Source: Rhizobium sp. FY34
Lineage (GTDB): Bacteria; Pseudomonadota; Alphaproteobacteria; Rhizobiales; Rhizobiaceae
Assembly (NCBI RefSeq): GCF_005222845.1
Contig: NZ_STFZ01000018.1
Location: 454,224-518,223 of the forward strand
Reading direction: 5' to 3'
Length of the DNA stretch: 64,000 bases
Shown here: positions 16,827-24,562 of the stretch, one piece after another
Position numbering within the stretch: position 1 is the stretch's first letter
How the letters are laid out: the number at the start of each line of letters is the position of its first letter
Notes under the pieces: generated by a model
What the model saw: the letters and a program-made list of their open reading frames with translations, nothing else
What the model was told of the DNA's origin: nothing
Databases searched by the model: none
Position numbers and translations under genes: made by a program

Positions 16827-17695
16827 TGACCCCCGGAAACCAGACAATGACAACCGAGACGATCCTGAAGATCGAGCATCTGTCGATGCGCTTCGGCGGA
16901 CTGATGGCGATCAACGACCTGTCGTTCGACGTCAAGCGCGGCGATATCACCGCACTGATTGGGCCGAACGGCGCGGGTAAAACGACGGTGTTCAACTGCA
17001 TCACCGGCTTTTACAAGCCGACCATGGGCATGATCACCATGACCCAGAAGGGCGGCAAACAGTATCTGCTGGAACGGCTGACCGATTTCGAAATCACCAA
17101 GCAGGCCAAGGTCGCCCGTACCTTCCAGAATATCCGGCTGTTTTCGGGCCTCACGGTTCTGGAAAACCTGCTGGTGGCCCAGCACAACAAGCTGATGAAG
17201 GCCTCCGGCTATACGGTTCTGGGTCTTCTCGGTATCGGGGGCTACAAGGCGGAAGCCGAGGCGGCCATCGAAAAGGCGCGGGTCTGGCTGGAAAAGGCCG
17301 ATCTGATCGACCGCGCCGACGATCCGGCCGGCGACCTTCCCTATGGCGCGCAGCGCCGTCTGGAAATCGCGCGTGCCATGTGCACCGATCCGGAAGTGCT
17401 GTGCCTGGATGAGCCGGCAGCCGGTCTCAACCCGCGTGAATCGCTGGCGCTCAACACGCTGCTGAAGAGCATTCGCGATGAAAACGGCACCTCGCTTCTC
17501 CTCATCGAACACGACATGTCGGTGGTGATGGAGATTTCCGATCATGTGGTGGTGCTGGAATATGGGCAGAAGATTTCCGACGGCACGCCAGATCACGTGA
17601 AGAATGATCCACGCGTGATCGCGGCCTACCTCGGCGTCGAGGACGACGAGGTAGAGGAAGTCATACATGAAGAACTCGACGGGAGCATGCGTTGA
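16826..17695 (+). CDS. livG: Branched-chain amino-acid ABC ATPase LivG
   Basis: A 289-residue ATPase. Walker A is GPNGAGKT near residue 50. A family insert follows (FYKPTMGMITMTQKGGKQYL), and the signature is LPYGAQRRLEIARAM with Walker B VLCLDEPAAGLNP. The start ATG at 16826 overlaps the livM stop, and a second ATG seven codons later is possible. It couples ATP hydrolysis to transport with LivF. Confidence 0.95.
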   Translation: MTPGNQTMTTETILKIEHLSMRFGGLMAINDLSFDVKRGDITALIGPNGAGKTTVFNCITGFYKPTMGMITMTQKGGKQYLLERLTDFEITKQAKVARTFQNIRLFSGLTVLENLLVAQHNKLMKASGYTVLGLLGIGGYKAEAEAAIEKARVWLEKADLIDRADDPAGDLPYGAQRRLEIARAMCTDPEVLCLDEPAAGLNPRESLALNTLLKSIRDENGTSLLLIEHDMSVVMEISDHVVVLEYGQKISDGTPDHVKNDPRVIAAYLGVEDDEVEEVIHEELDGSMR

Positions 17696-18423
17696 TGGCT
17701 GATGAACCTCTTCTGAAGGTCAGCGGCGTCGAGACCTATTACGGCAATATCCGCGCACTCGCCGGTGTCGATGTCGACGTGAAAAAGGGCGAAATCGTCA
17801 GCCTGATCGGTGCCAATGGCGCCGGTAAATCGACGCTGATGATGACGATCTGCGGCAGTCCGCAGGCGCGTCACGGCTCGGTCGTTTTCGATGGCACGGA
17901 TATCACCAAGATGCCCACGCATCTGATTGCCCGGCGCCGCATCGCCCAGTCTCCTGAAGGTCGCCGCATTTTTCCGCGCATGACCGTCTATGAGAACCTG
18001 CAAATGGGTGCCGGTCTCGACAACCTGAAATATTTCAACGAGGACGTGGAAAAGATCTTCACGCTGTTTCCGCGCCTCAAGGAACGCCAGAGCCAGCGGG
18101 GCGGCACGCTTTCGGGCGGCGAGCAGCAGATGCTGTCCATCGGTCGCGCGCTGATGGCACGGCCGAAGCTCCTGCTTCTCGACGAGCCGTCGCTTGGCCT
18201 TGCCCCCCTGATCGTCAAGCAGATCTTCGAGGCGATCAAGGTGTTGAACGAGAAGGAAGGTCTGACGGTCTTCCTGGTGGAACAGAATGCCTTTGCAGCC
18301 CTGAAATTGTCGCACCGGGCTTATGTGATGGTGAACGGCAAGGTGACGATGAGCGGTTCTGGCAAGGATTTGCTTGCCAACCCGGAAGTTCGCGCCGCCT
18401 ATCTCGAAGGTGGACGGCATTGA
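17695..18423 (+). CDS. livF: Branched-chain amino-acid ABC ATPase LivF
   Basis: A 242-residue ATPase. Walker A is GANGAGKST near residue 38, the Q-loop segment is IAQSPEGRRIFPRMTVYENL, the signature is LSGGEQQMLSIGRALMARP, and Walker B is LLLLDEPSLGLAP. The start ATG overlaps the livG stop codon by one base. It is the shorter partner ATPase of the LivG/LivF pair. Confidence 0.95.
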   Translation: MADEPLLKVSGVETYYGNIRALAGVDVDVKKGEIVSLIGANGAGKSTLMMTICGSPQARHGSVVFDGTDITKMPTHLIARRRIAQSPEGRRIFPRMTVYENLQMGAGLDNLKYFNEDVEKIFTLFPRLKERQSQRGGTLSGGEQQMLSIGRALMARPKLLLLDEPSLGLAPLIVKQIFEAIKVLNEKEGLTVFLVEQNAFAALKLSHRAYVMVNGKVTMSGSGKDLLANPEVRAAYLEGGRH

Positions 18424-18465
18424 GCGCGCAATCGTCATTCCGTGTAAGGGCAGGGAGAGTTTGAG

Positions 18466-18819
18466 ATGCAGGGACTTTTCTTCGAAAGCGATACGGGCGC
18501 CCGCTATGTGCTGCGCTTCATCGTCCTGATGATCGGCTTGTGGACGGCATGGCGCACCGGTCGCGCCGTGGCGGAAGGCTGGAACGAGCTTCCGCTTGTG
18601 TTCGCCTACACATTGCTTCTGGGCGTGATGATGCGCTTCCTGCATTTTTCGCTGTTCCAGGGACCTTTCCTCAGCATCGGCTACTACGTTCTCGACGTGG
18701 TGCTGCTGTTCATTCTGGCGGTGATTGGCTTTCGCATGCGCCGCACCGGCCAGATGGTGGATAACTATTACTGGTTGTATGAAAGAAGCTCAGCTTTTTC
18801 CTGGAAGAAGAAGAATTGA
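18466..18819 (+). CDS. DUF6867 small membrane protein of the liv operon
   Basis: A 117-residue protein with three hydrophobic segments (RFIVLMIGLWTAWRTGRAVA; LVFAYTLLLGVMMRFLHF; GYYVLDVVLLFILAVIGFRM) and a basic cytoplasmic tail. I recognise it as the small protein found between livF and livK in rhizobia (DUF6867). It lies 42 bases after livF with its own GGGAG. The function is unknown; its position suggests an accessory role for the transporter. A TCTGAGG/CCTCAGA hairpin at 18823-18843 follows and may attenuate transcription before livK. Confidence 0.8.
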   Translation: MQGLFFESDTGARYVLRFIVLMIGLWTAWRTGRAVAEGWNELPLVFAYTLLLGVMMRFLHFSLFQGPFLSIGYYVLDVVLLFILAVIGFRMRRTGQMVDNYYWLYERSSAFSWKKKN

Positions 18820-18937
18820 CAGTCTGAGGATTTCGGCCTCAGATTGCGCAATCAGGGAACCAGTTACCGATGCAAGGATGGTGGGTCTTGCAGACGGTTC
18901 GTCACGAAAACCCGCCCAATGAACTGGGAGTAACACT

Positions 18938-20053
18938 ATGAAGAAGTCTCTTCTTTCGGCGGTGGCGTTGACGGCAGTCGTTGCCTTCGGCGGCTCTGCC
19001 TTCGCCGATATCCTCGTCGGCGTCGCCGGTCCGTTGACCGGCCCGAACGCAGCCTTCGGCGCACAGCTCCAGAAGGGTGCCGAACAGGCCGCAGCAGACA
19101 TCAATGCTGCCGGCGGCATCAACGGCGAGAAGATCAAGATCGTTCTCGGCGATGACGTGTCCGACCCCAAGCAGGGTGTATCGGTTGCCAACAAGTTCGT
19201 GGCGGATGGCGTGAAATTCGTCGTTGGTCATTTCAACTCGTCGGTTTCCATCCCGGCATCGGATGTCTACGCTGAAAACGGCATCGTTCAGGTCACGCCT
19301 GCTTCGACTGCCGAGAAGTACACCGACCGCGGCCTGTGGAACACCTTCCGCACCTGCGGTCGTGACGACCAGCAGGGCGGTGTCGCCGGCAAGTATATTT
19401 CTGAGAAGTTCAAGAGCGCCAAGGTTGCTGTCGTTCATGACAAGACCACCTACGGTCAGGGTCTTGCTGATCAAACCAAGAAGGCAATGAACGCGCTCGG
19501 CGTCAAGGAAGTGATCTACGAAGGCATTACCGTTGGCGACAAGGACTTCTCGGCCCTTGTGTCCAAGATGAAGGAAGCCGGCGTTGGTGTGGTTTACTTC
19601 GGCGGCCTGCACACGGAAGCCGGTCTCCTGATCCGCCAGATGGCTGACCAGGGCCTCAAGGCTCCCCTGATGTCGGGTGATGGCATCACCTCCAACGAAC
19701 TGGCCGCGATCGCCGGGGATGCCGTCAACGGCACGCTGATGACCTTCCCGCCGGATCCGCGCACGAACCCCAATGCAAAGGACATTGTTGCGAAGTTCCG
19801 CGCTGCAAACTTCGAGCCGGAAGCCTACACGCTCTACTCATACGCCGCCCTGCAGATCCTAGCTGACGCTGCCAAGGCTGCCGGCACGAATGATCCGACC
19901 AAGGTTGCCGCAGCGATGAAGGCCAAGGGCCCGTTCAAGACCGCCATCGGCGACATCGGCTTCGATGCCAAGGGCGACATCACCCGTCCTGACTATGTCA
20001 TGTACGAGTGGAAAAAAGGCACTGACGGCAAGTACGACTACTTCCAGATGTAA
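18938..20053 (+). CDS. livK: Branched-chain amino-acid binding protein LivK/BraC-type
   Basis: A 371-residue periplasmic type-I binding protein. The signal peptide is [17 protein letters not shown] with cleavage after SAFA. The mature protein starts [20 protein letters not shown]. The pattern [20 protein letters not shown] and the Cys of [12 protein letters not shown] are typical of LIVBP proteins. It is last in the liv operon, after a 118-base gap that contains a hairpin, so it probably has an additional promoter and high expression. A strong terminator follows. Confidence 0.95.
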   Translation: MKKSLLSAVALTAVVAFGGSAFADILVGVAGPLTGPNAAFGAQLQKGAEQAAADINAAGGINGEKIKIVLGDDVSDPKQGVSVANKFVADGVKFVVGHFNSSVSIPASDVYAENGIVQVTPASTAEKYTDRGLWNTFRTCGRDDQQGGVAGKYISEKFKSAKVAVVHDKTTYGQGLADQTKKAMNALGVKEVIYEGITVGDKDFSALVSKMKEAGVGVVYFGGLHTEAGLLIRQMADQGLKAPLMSGDGITSNELAAIAGDAVNGTLMTFPPDPRTNPNAKDIVAKFRAANFEPEAYTLYSYAALQILADAAKAAGTNDPTKVAAAMKAKGPFKTAIGDIGFDAKGDITRPDYVMYEWKKGTDGKYDYFQM

Positions 20054-20074
20054 GATCCCTCGGGATCTTGATCG

Positions 20075-20105
20075 GGAGCCCGGTATTGCGCCGGGCTCCT
20101 TTTTT
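20075..20105 (+). terminator. Rho-independent terminator of the liv operon
   Basis: GGAGCCCGG and CCGGGCTCC arms with a 7-base loop are followed by six T. A second perfect inverted repeat (AAGATCCC/GGGATCTT) at 20052-20069 overlaps the livK stop codon. Confidence 0.92.
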
Positions 20106-20256
20106 CATGGTCGGTGGTTTCGTGCCGATGCCGCTGTTTGTGACCGGGACAGGCACCCGTAAGCTGCTCTGTATCTGTTGCCAGAGGCTCGACATAATCA
20201 GTAGTGTTTTCGAGTATGGTCGGTTGCCTGTCAGCCGCGTGAGATGGGGTTCGTCC

Positions 20257-20853
20257 GTGCGATATGCAGTGCTTGCGGTGATAGCGTGTGCGGCTGGGCT
20301 GTCCTCGTGCTCACAAGTCACAGACAAAATGGAGAGTGCTGCCAATCGCTCGTTCACCAGCTATGCTCTGGGCAAGCCCTATGCCGAGGTTGCAAGCGTT
20401 GGTACCTCGCCGATGGAGAGGCTGGCCGGCAATGACCGCGCAACCTTCGGCCCGCTTCTCGGCTCGACGCCGCTTGTCAATGGCATGACCGTCTATCGTC
20501 ATATGGCGCCATCGGCCCGCACTGAGCGTGGCTCTGATTTCGGGGGGCTGGTCGGCACCTCGTCAGTCTCCGAAAACAATCGGCTTTCCTATTTCCTGGT
20601 TGGCCAAGATGGCGTTGTGAAGGATTGGGCAACGGGATCGGTGCCGGGTAATGCCAGCAGTTGCATCAGCTATATCGGCGGCATTATCCAGCGCTGCTCG
20701 GATCTCACGCAATTCCAGGCATCATTGACACTTTATGACGCGCGGGTCCTGACCAAGGACGGCCAGCCTATTTCCGTTTGGGGCGCACCTGCAGCCACCG
20801 CGCCGGTACCGGCTGCGATTTCCAAGCCGACGAAAGCCGCGCCGCGGACATAA
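20257..20853 (+). CDS. Hypothetical lipoprotein
   Basis: A 198-residue protein. From a GTG at 20257 the N-terminus is (M)RYAVLAVIACAAGLSSCSQV, a type II signal peptide with lipobox LSSC and Cys18 as the lipidated residue. GGGG lies 7 bases upstream. Longer in-frame starts would bury the signal sequence. The body contains paired Cys (SSCISYIGGIIQRCSDL) and an Ala/Pro-rich C-terminus. I do not recognise the family. It is convergent with cheD. Confidence 0.65.
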   Translation: MRYAVLAVIACAAGLSSCSQVTDKMESAANRSFTSYALGKPYAEVASVGTSPMERLAGNDRATFGPLLGSTPLVNGMTVYRHMAPSARTERGSDFGGLVGTSSVSENNRLSYFLVGQDGVVKDWATGSVPGNASSCISYIGGIIQRCSDLTQFQASLTLYDARVLTKDGQPISVWGAPAATAPVPAAISKPTKAAPRT

Positions 20854-20863
20854 AAGAGGCTGC

Positions 20864-21394
20864 CTAACTTGCCCGACGCATTGTCTGGTCCAGCCCGGTG
20901 GACTGGGTTGGAATCCGCACGAAATCACTTGTTTCGCGCACGCTCGTCCTGCCCGTGGTCGGATGGAATGTCACCCATCGTGCCACCTGTCCGCCAAGTC
21001 TTGCCTCAATCAGTTTGATGCCATGCGCTCGCAGGAACTTTTTGGCGTATTCGGTATTGAGTGCGCCGGGATCAATACCGCTATCGTCTTTGAGGCGGCC
21101 ACCAAACAGTTTGGCGACCAGTCGTTCGGGTTTTGCACCATTGCGGCACAGGTCCATGACAAGGCTGGCCATGGCAGTGTCGCCGTAGCGATATTGCTGT
21201 GCCACAGGTGCTCGGTCGCCGCCTTGAGGCAGTATAAAATGGTTCATTCCACCTATTGCCGCGAAGGGATCGTAGATACAGGCGCAGATGCAGGAGCCAA
21301 GCACTGTGCTGAAAAGGCATTCAGCATCATTTGATACCAGGCACTGCCCGCCAATAAGATGGATAACTTCAAATCCGTCGCTGTTCTGGCCCAC
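20864..21394 (-). CDS. cheD: Chemoreceptor glutamine deamidase CheD
   Basis: A 176-residue CheD. The active-site Cys C35 and His H52 are in STVLGSCICACIYD and GGMNHFILP; their spacing of 17 matches the family. CheD deamidates receptor glutamines and can bind CheC. No other chemotaxis gene is nearby, so it is solitary here. The start is a GTG at 21394 preceded by GGAAA; no in-frame ATG lies before the conserved region. Confidence 0.93.
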   Translation of the reverse strand: MGQNSDGFEVIHLIGGQCLVSNDAECLFSTVLGSCICACIYDPFAAIGGMNHFILPQGGDRAPVAQQYRYGDTAMASLVMDLCRNGAKPERLVAKLFGGRLKDDSGIDPGALNTEYAKKFLRAHGIKLIEARLGGQVARWVTFHPTTGRTSVRETSDFVRIPTQSTGLDQTMRRAS

Positions 21395-21694
21395 GCGCTT
21401 TTCCGCTTCTTGAGTTTCAGGGCACCCTTCTGGATAAACTTAGAGCGTGTTTCGACCTGATTGAATCCAGTTTATCTGAATATTCGCATGTTATTATAAT
21501 GTGCGAGACAGTTAAATAAACGAAGAATCTCGTTCCAACATTTTTAAGCAACCAAAACATTCGGCGTGGTCAATAGACTGGGTACACTCGTGGATGCAGG
21601 TCCCTTTTGAAACGGATACGTCTTCTTGTGATGGCATTGTCCGGATCATGTAAGGCACCGGGCGTGTTTTTCTCCCCGCCGTCGTGATTTGGTA
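21395..21694. other. AT-rich intergenic region upstream of cheD
   Basis: A 300-base stretch without a supportable gene. Positions ~21430-21560 are clearly more AT-rich than the surroundings and carry an imperfect dyad CGCAT...GTGCG around TTATTATAA (near 21486-21506) plus GAATC sites. It holds the cheD promoter region and the junction with the duplicated regulator fragment. No full CtrA box was found. Confidence 0.4.
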
Positions 21695-22098
21695 TCAGAC
21701 CTCGTGGAGAACATTGGCGGCCCTGACGGCGGCCGATGCGCGCTTTTCCACGCCGAGTTTCACATAGATCTGTTCGAGATGCTTGTTCACCGTGCGCGAG
21801 GACAGGCCGAGAATATCGCCGATATCTTTGTTGGACTTGCCCTTGGCAATCCACATCAGCACTTCGGATTCACGCAAGGTAAGGGGAAATGTTCGTGCAG
21901 CACCACATCATCCGGGCGGCTGCTGGCAGCGGTGACCCGAAACAGGTATTCATCGGTGCCGATGGCGCCGAGGAAGGCAAATTGCCGCTTCGTCGCCTCG
22001 CCATCCTGGGTGAAGGGAAAGGTCGCATCGCGGGAAAATCCCGGCCTATCACGCCCGGCCATCCAACTGGCAATCTGGCCGATGACGAGGTCAGCCCG
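21695..22098 (-). pseudogene. Truncated, frameshifted copy of the LuxR-type response regulator
   Basis: This ~400-base segment is a near-identical copy of the 3' end of the regulator gene at 23636-24562. Both begin at the same stop codon (TCAGACCTCGTG in plus-strand terms) and stay aligned to GATGACGAG near 22089. Relative to the intact gene one base is missing near 21879 (GTAAGGGGAAATG against GTCAGCGGGAAATG). This separates the HTH part (MRESEVLMWIAKGKSNKDIG frame) from the upstream linker part (FSRDATFPFTQDGEATK frame). There is no receiver domain. It should not make a working regulator, although a short free HTH could be translated from the ATG at 21877. Confidence 0.88.
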
Positions 22099-22194
22099 GC
22101 CTTGTGCCGGGCTCTTTGCATTGTCCCTGCGTGTCCTCCCAAGCCATGTCGGGGGCGTCCCAGAGTTGTCTCGTGATGGGATATCGATGTGTAA

Positions 22195-22213
22195 TAGTAT
22201 GCAATACATACTA
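22195..22213. promoter_or_regulatory. Perfect inverted repeat upstream of the MFS gene
   Basis: TAGTATG, 5 bases, CATACTA: a perfect 7-base dyad, 131 bases upstream of the MFS start. The form resembles a GntR-type operator. No GntR gene is in the window, so the binder is unknown. Confidence 0.4.
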
Positions 22214-22343
22214 ATTGACGGCTATCAAGCTTAGCGCTAACCTTATTGCTAAGGCAGTCGTCGCGATGAGTCAGGAGTGGCTTTGACGAGATGCCGGATC
22301 GTCTGAGGCTCTGAGGACGCCTCGCTACCGGGAGGAAACATTC

Positions 22344-23546
22344 ATGCAATCCGATACGCACCTTCGCATGGGCGGAGGGCGAGCGCTTACGCTTGCCTTT
22401 CTCGCTGCCGTCATCGAAGGCTTTGACCTGCAGGCAGCCGGCGTGGCCGTGCCGAAGCTTGCGCCTGCATTTGGTCTCACTCCGGCGCAGATAGGGCTTT
22501 TCTTTTCATCGGCAACATTTGGCCTCATTCTTGGAGCGCTTGGCGGCGGCCGGGTTGCAGATGCCTGGGGTCGTCGGGCTGGTCTCGTCCTGTCACTGTT
22601 GACTTTCGGTATATTCTCGGCCGCGACAGCCTTTGCCTCTACTTATGAACAGTTGCTGATCCTGCGCTTCCTGACGGGGGTTGGCCTGGGCGGGGCTCTG
22701 CCCAATCTCGTCAATATTGCAGCAGAATCGGTCGATCCGAGCCGTCGGGGACGGGCAGTCTCCATCATGTATGCGGGCGTTCCTCTTGGCGGCGCGATTG
22801 CCAGCGGCGTGGCCATGCTTGGCCTGCATGGTGGCGACTGGCACTCGATCTTCCTGGTCGGCGGGATCATGCCCATCATCCTTGCGCCCTTCGTGCACTC
22901 TATGCTGCCGCCGCTGGCTGTCGTCAAAGGCCAGGCAAGATCTGCAGCGGCTGCCGTATCTGCGGTCTTTGCTCACGGCACGTTTGTGCGGACGCTTGCG
23001 CTCTGGGTGTCCTTCTTCCTCGGTCTTCTGGTTGTCTATCTGCTTCTCAACTGGATGCCGCAGCTTTTGGTGGCGCGCGGTCTGGAGCGCAACGATGCCT
23101 CTCTGGTTCAGTTGCTGTTTAACGTTGGTGGCATTGCCGGTAGCCTGATTGGCGGGCGCATGCTCGATCGCAGCCGTCCCGGCCTGCCTGTTGCGCTGTC
23201 TTTTGCCGCTGCTGCCGCTGCACTCTTGATGCTCGGTCTCCTGCCGGCCAATGTCGGGCTGATGCTGATCGGCGGTACGCTTGTCGGTGCAGCCATTCTC
23301 TGTATGCAGGCCATTCTCTATGGTGTGGCGCCGCAATGCTATGCTTTCGAAATCCGTGGCACCGGCGTCGGCCTCGCCGTTGCCGTCGGTCGGTTGGGTT
23401 CGATTGCAGGCCCTCTGTATGCCGGCTTCCTTGTGGCGCGGGGCAGCACGCCATCGGACGTGATGTTCGCCCTCGTGCCTATCACGATCCTGGCCGGCGT
23501 CACGACGTTGGTTCTGTTGTCGAAGCGCGCAGTAAATCCGAACTGA
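22344..23546 (+). CDS. MFS transporter, aromatic-acid:H+ symporter-like
   Basis: A 400-residue, 12-segment MFS protein. The motif between segments 2 and 3 is GGGRVADAWGRRAGLVLSLL. IEGFDLQAAGVAVPKLAPAF in the first segment is the pattern of the aromatic-acid/MhpT group (GxDxxxxG variant). A second conserved loop is SRRGRAVSIMYAGVPLGG. The substrate is probably an organic or aromatic acid, but this is inferred. It sits between the partial and full copies of the response-regulator gene, which suggests it came in with, or was bracketed by, that duplication. Confidence 0.82.
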   Translation: MQSDTHLRMGGGRALTLAFLAAVIEGFDLQAAGVAVPKLAPAFGLTPAQIGLFFSSATFGLILGALGGGRVADAWGRRAGLVLSLLTFGIFSAATAFASTYEQLLILRFLTGVGLGGALPNLVNIAAESVDPSRRGRAVSIMYAGVPLGGAIASGVAMLGLHGGDWHSIFLVGGIMPIILAPFVHSMLPPLAVVKGQARSAAAAVSAVFAHGTFVRTLALWVSFFLGLLVVYLLLNWMPQLLVARGLERNDASLVQLLFNVGGIAGSLIGGRMLDRSRPGLPVALSFAAAAAALLMLGLLPANVGLMLIGGTLVGAAILCMQAILYGVAPQCYAFEIRGTGVGLAVAVGRLGSIAGPLYAGFLVARGSTPSDVMFALVPITILAGVTTLVLLSKRAVNPN

Positions 23547-23560
23547 CATTTGCTTCAAGC

Positions 23561-23619
23561 CGGGAAAGGCACCTTTCCCGGTTGCCGCCCGCCATGGATT
23601 CACCGGATGGATCCGGTGA
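23561..23619. terminator. Two hairpins between the MFS and regulator genes
   Basis: CCGGGAAAGG/CCTTTCCCGG at 23561-23582 and TCACCGGAT/ATCCGGTGA at 23600-23619 are perfect inverted repeats between convergent genes. Neither has a long T-run. They probably act as a bidirectional transcription end. Confidence 0.55.
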
Positions 23620-23635
23620 TATTCACGCCAGAAAC

Positions 23636-24562
23636 TCAGACCTCGTGCAGAACATTGGCAGCCCTGACGGCGGCCGATGCGCGATTTTCCACGCCGAGTT
23701 TCACATAGATCTGTTCGAGATGCTTGTTCACCGTGCGCGAGGAAAGCCCGAGAATATCGCCGATATCCTTGTTGGACTTGCCCTTGGCAATCCACATCAG
23801 CACTTCGGATTCACGCAAGGTCAGCGGGAAATGTTCGCGCAGCACCACATCATCCGGGCGGCTGCTGGCAGCGGTGACCCGAAACAGGTATTCATCGGTG
23901 CCGATGGCGCCGAGGAAGGCAAATTGCAGCTTTGTCGCCTCGCCATCCTGGGTGAAAGGAAAGGTCGCATCGCGTGAAAATCCCGGCCTGTCGCGCCCGG
24001 CCATCCAGCTGGCAATCTGGCGGATGACGAGATCGAGCCCGTCATCGCGACCGGTGGCCGTGTTTATCAGTCGTGTTGCCTGTGGTGTAGACCAGTGCAG
24101 CGCACCGCTGCCCTTGACCGCCAGCAGATGACGACCGGCGGCATCGAGCGCCACGCGGGCGCTCTGGGTGGAGCGGGCATTTGAGAGATGCACGCGGATG
24201 CGGGCGCGCAGCTCATCGATATTGATGGGCTTGGTCAGATAGTCGACGCCGCCACTGTCCAGCGCATGGACCACATGCTCGGTTTCGGTAAGGCCGGTCA
24301 TGAAGATGACCGGCACCTGCGAGGCTGAAGGACTGGCTTTCAGCCGCCGGCAGGTGGCAAAACCGTCCATGGCCGGCATGACCGCATCCAGCAGGATGAG
24401 ATCCGGCGTGATGCGCTCGACGATATTGAGGGCCGATTGGCCGGAGGTGGCAATCAGCACGGAAAAGCCGGAGGCCTCCAGCGCTTCGGTGAGGAAACCC
24501 AGCGCCTCGGGGCTATCATCGACGAGAAGCACGATATCGCGCGGCATGGACACGTCAGACAT
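23636..24562 (-). CDS. LuxR/NarL-type response regulator paired with the NCS1-kinase
   Basis: A 308-residue regulator. The receiver domain has acidic pair LLVDDS, phospho-acceptor D59 (LILLDAVMPAMDGF) and Lys in YLTKPIN. The middle region (~140-235) is a linker/effector domain with no family I can name. The C-terminal HTH reads RESEVLMWIAKGKSNKDIGD, then LSSRTVNKHLEQIYVKLGV. It overlaps the upstream sensor-kinase gene by 8 bases, so the two form a coupled two-component pair. Target promoters are unknown. Candidates are the flanking MFS genes and urtA. A truncated copy lies at 21695-22098. Confidence 0.9.
   Translation of the reverse strand: MSDVSMPRDIVLLVDDSPEALGFLTEALEASGFSVLIATSGQSALNIVERITPDLILLDAVMPAMDGFATCRRLKASPSASQVPVIFMTGLTETEHVVHALDSGGVDYLTKPINIDELRARIRVHLSNARSTQSARVALDAAGRHLLAVKGSGALHWSTPQATRLINTATGRDDGLDLVIRQIASWMAGRDRPGFSRDATFPFTQDGEATKLQFAFLGAIGTDEYLFRVTAASSRPDDVVLREHFPLTLRESEVLMWIAKGKSNKDIGDILGLSSRTVNKHLEQIYVKLGVENRASAAVRAANVLHEV

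Noticed and set aside
22593..23795. 400-codon frame opposite the MFS gene that seems to share its start with a frame near 21854
   Set aside because: The shared start is only the antisense image of the duplicated regulator segment; the rest is the antisense of the MFS gene.
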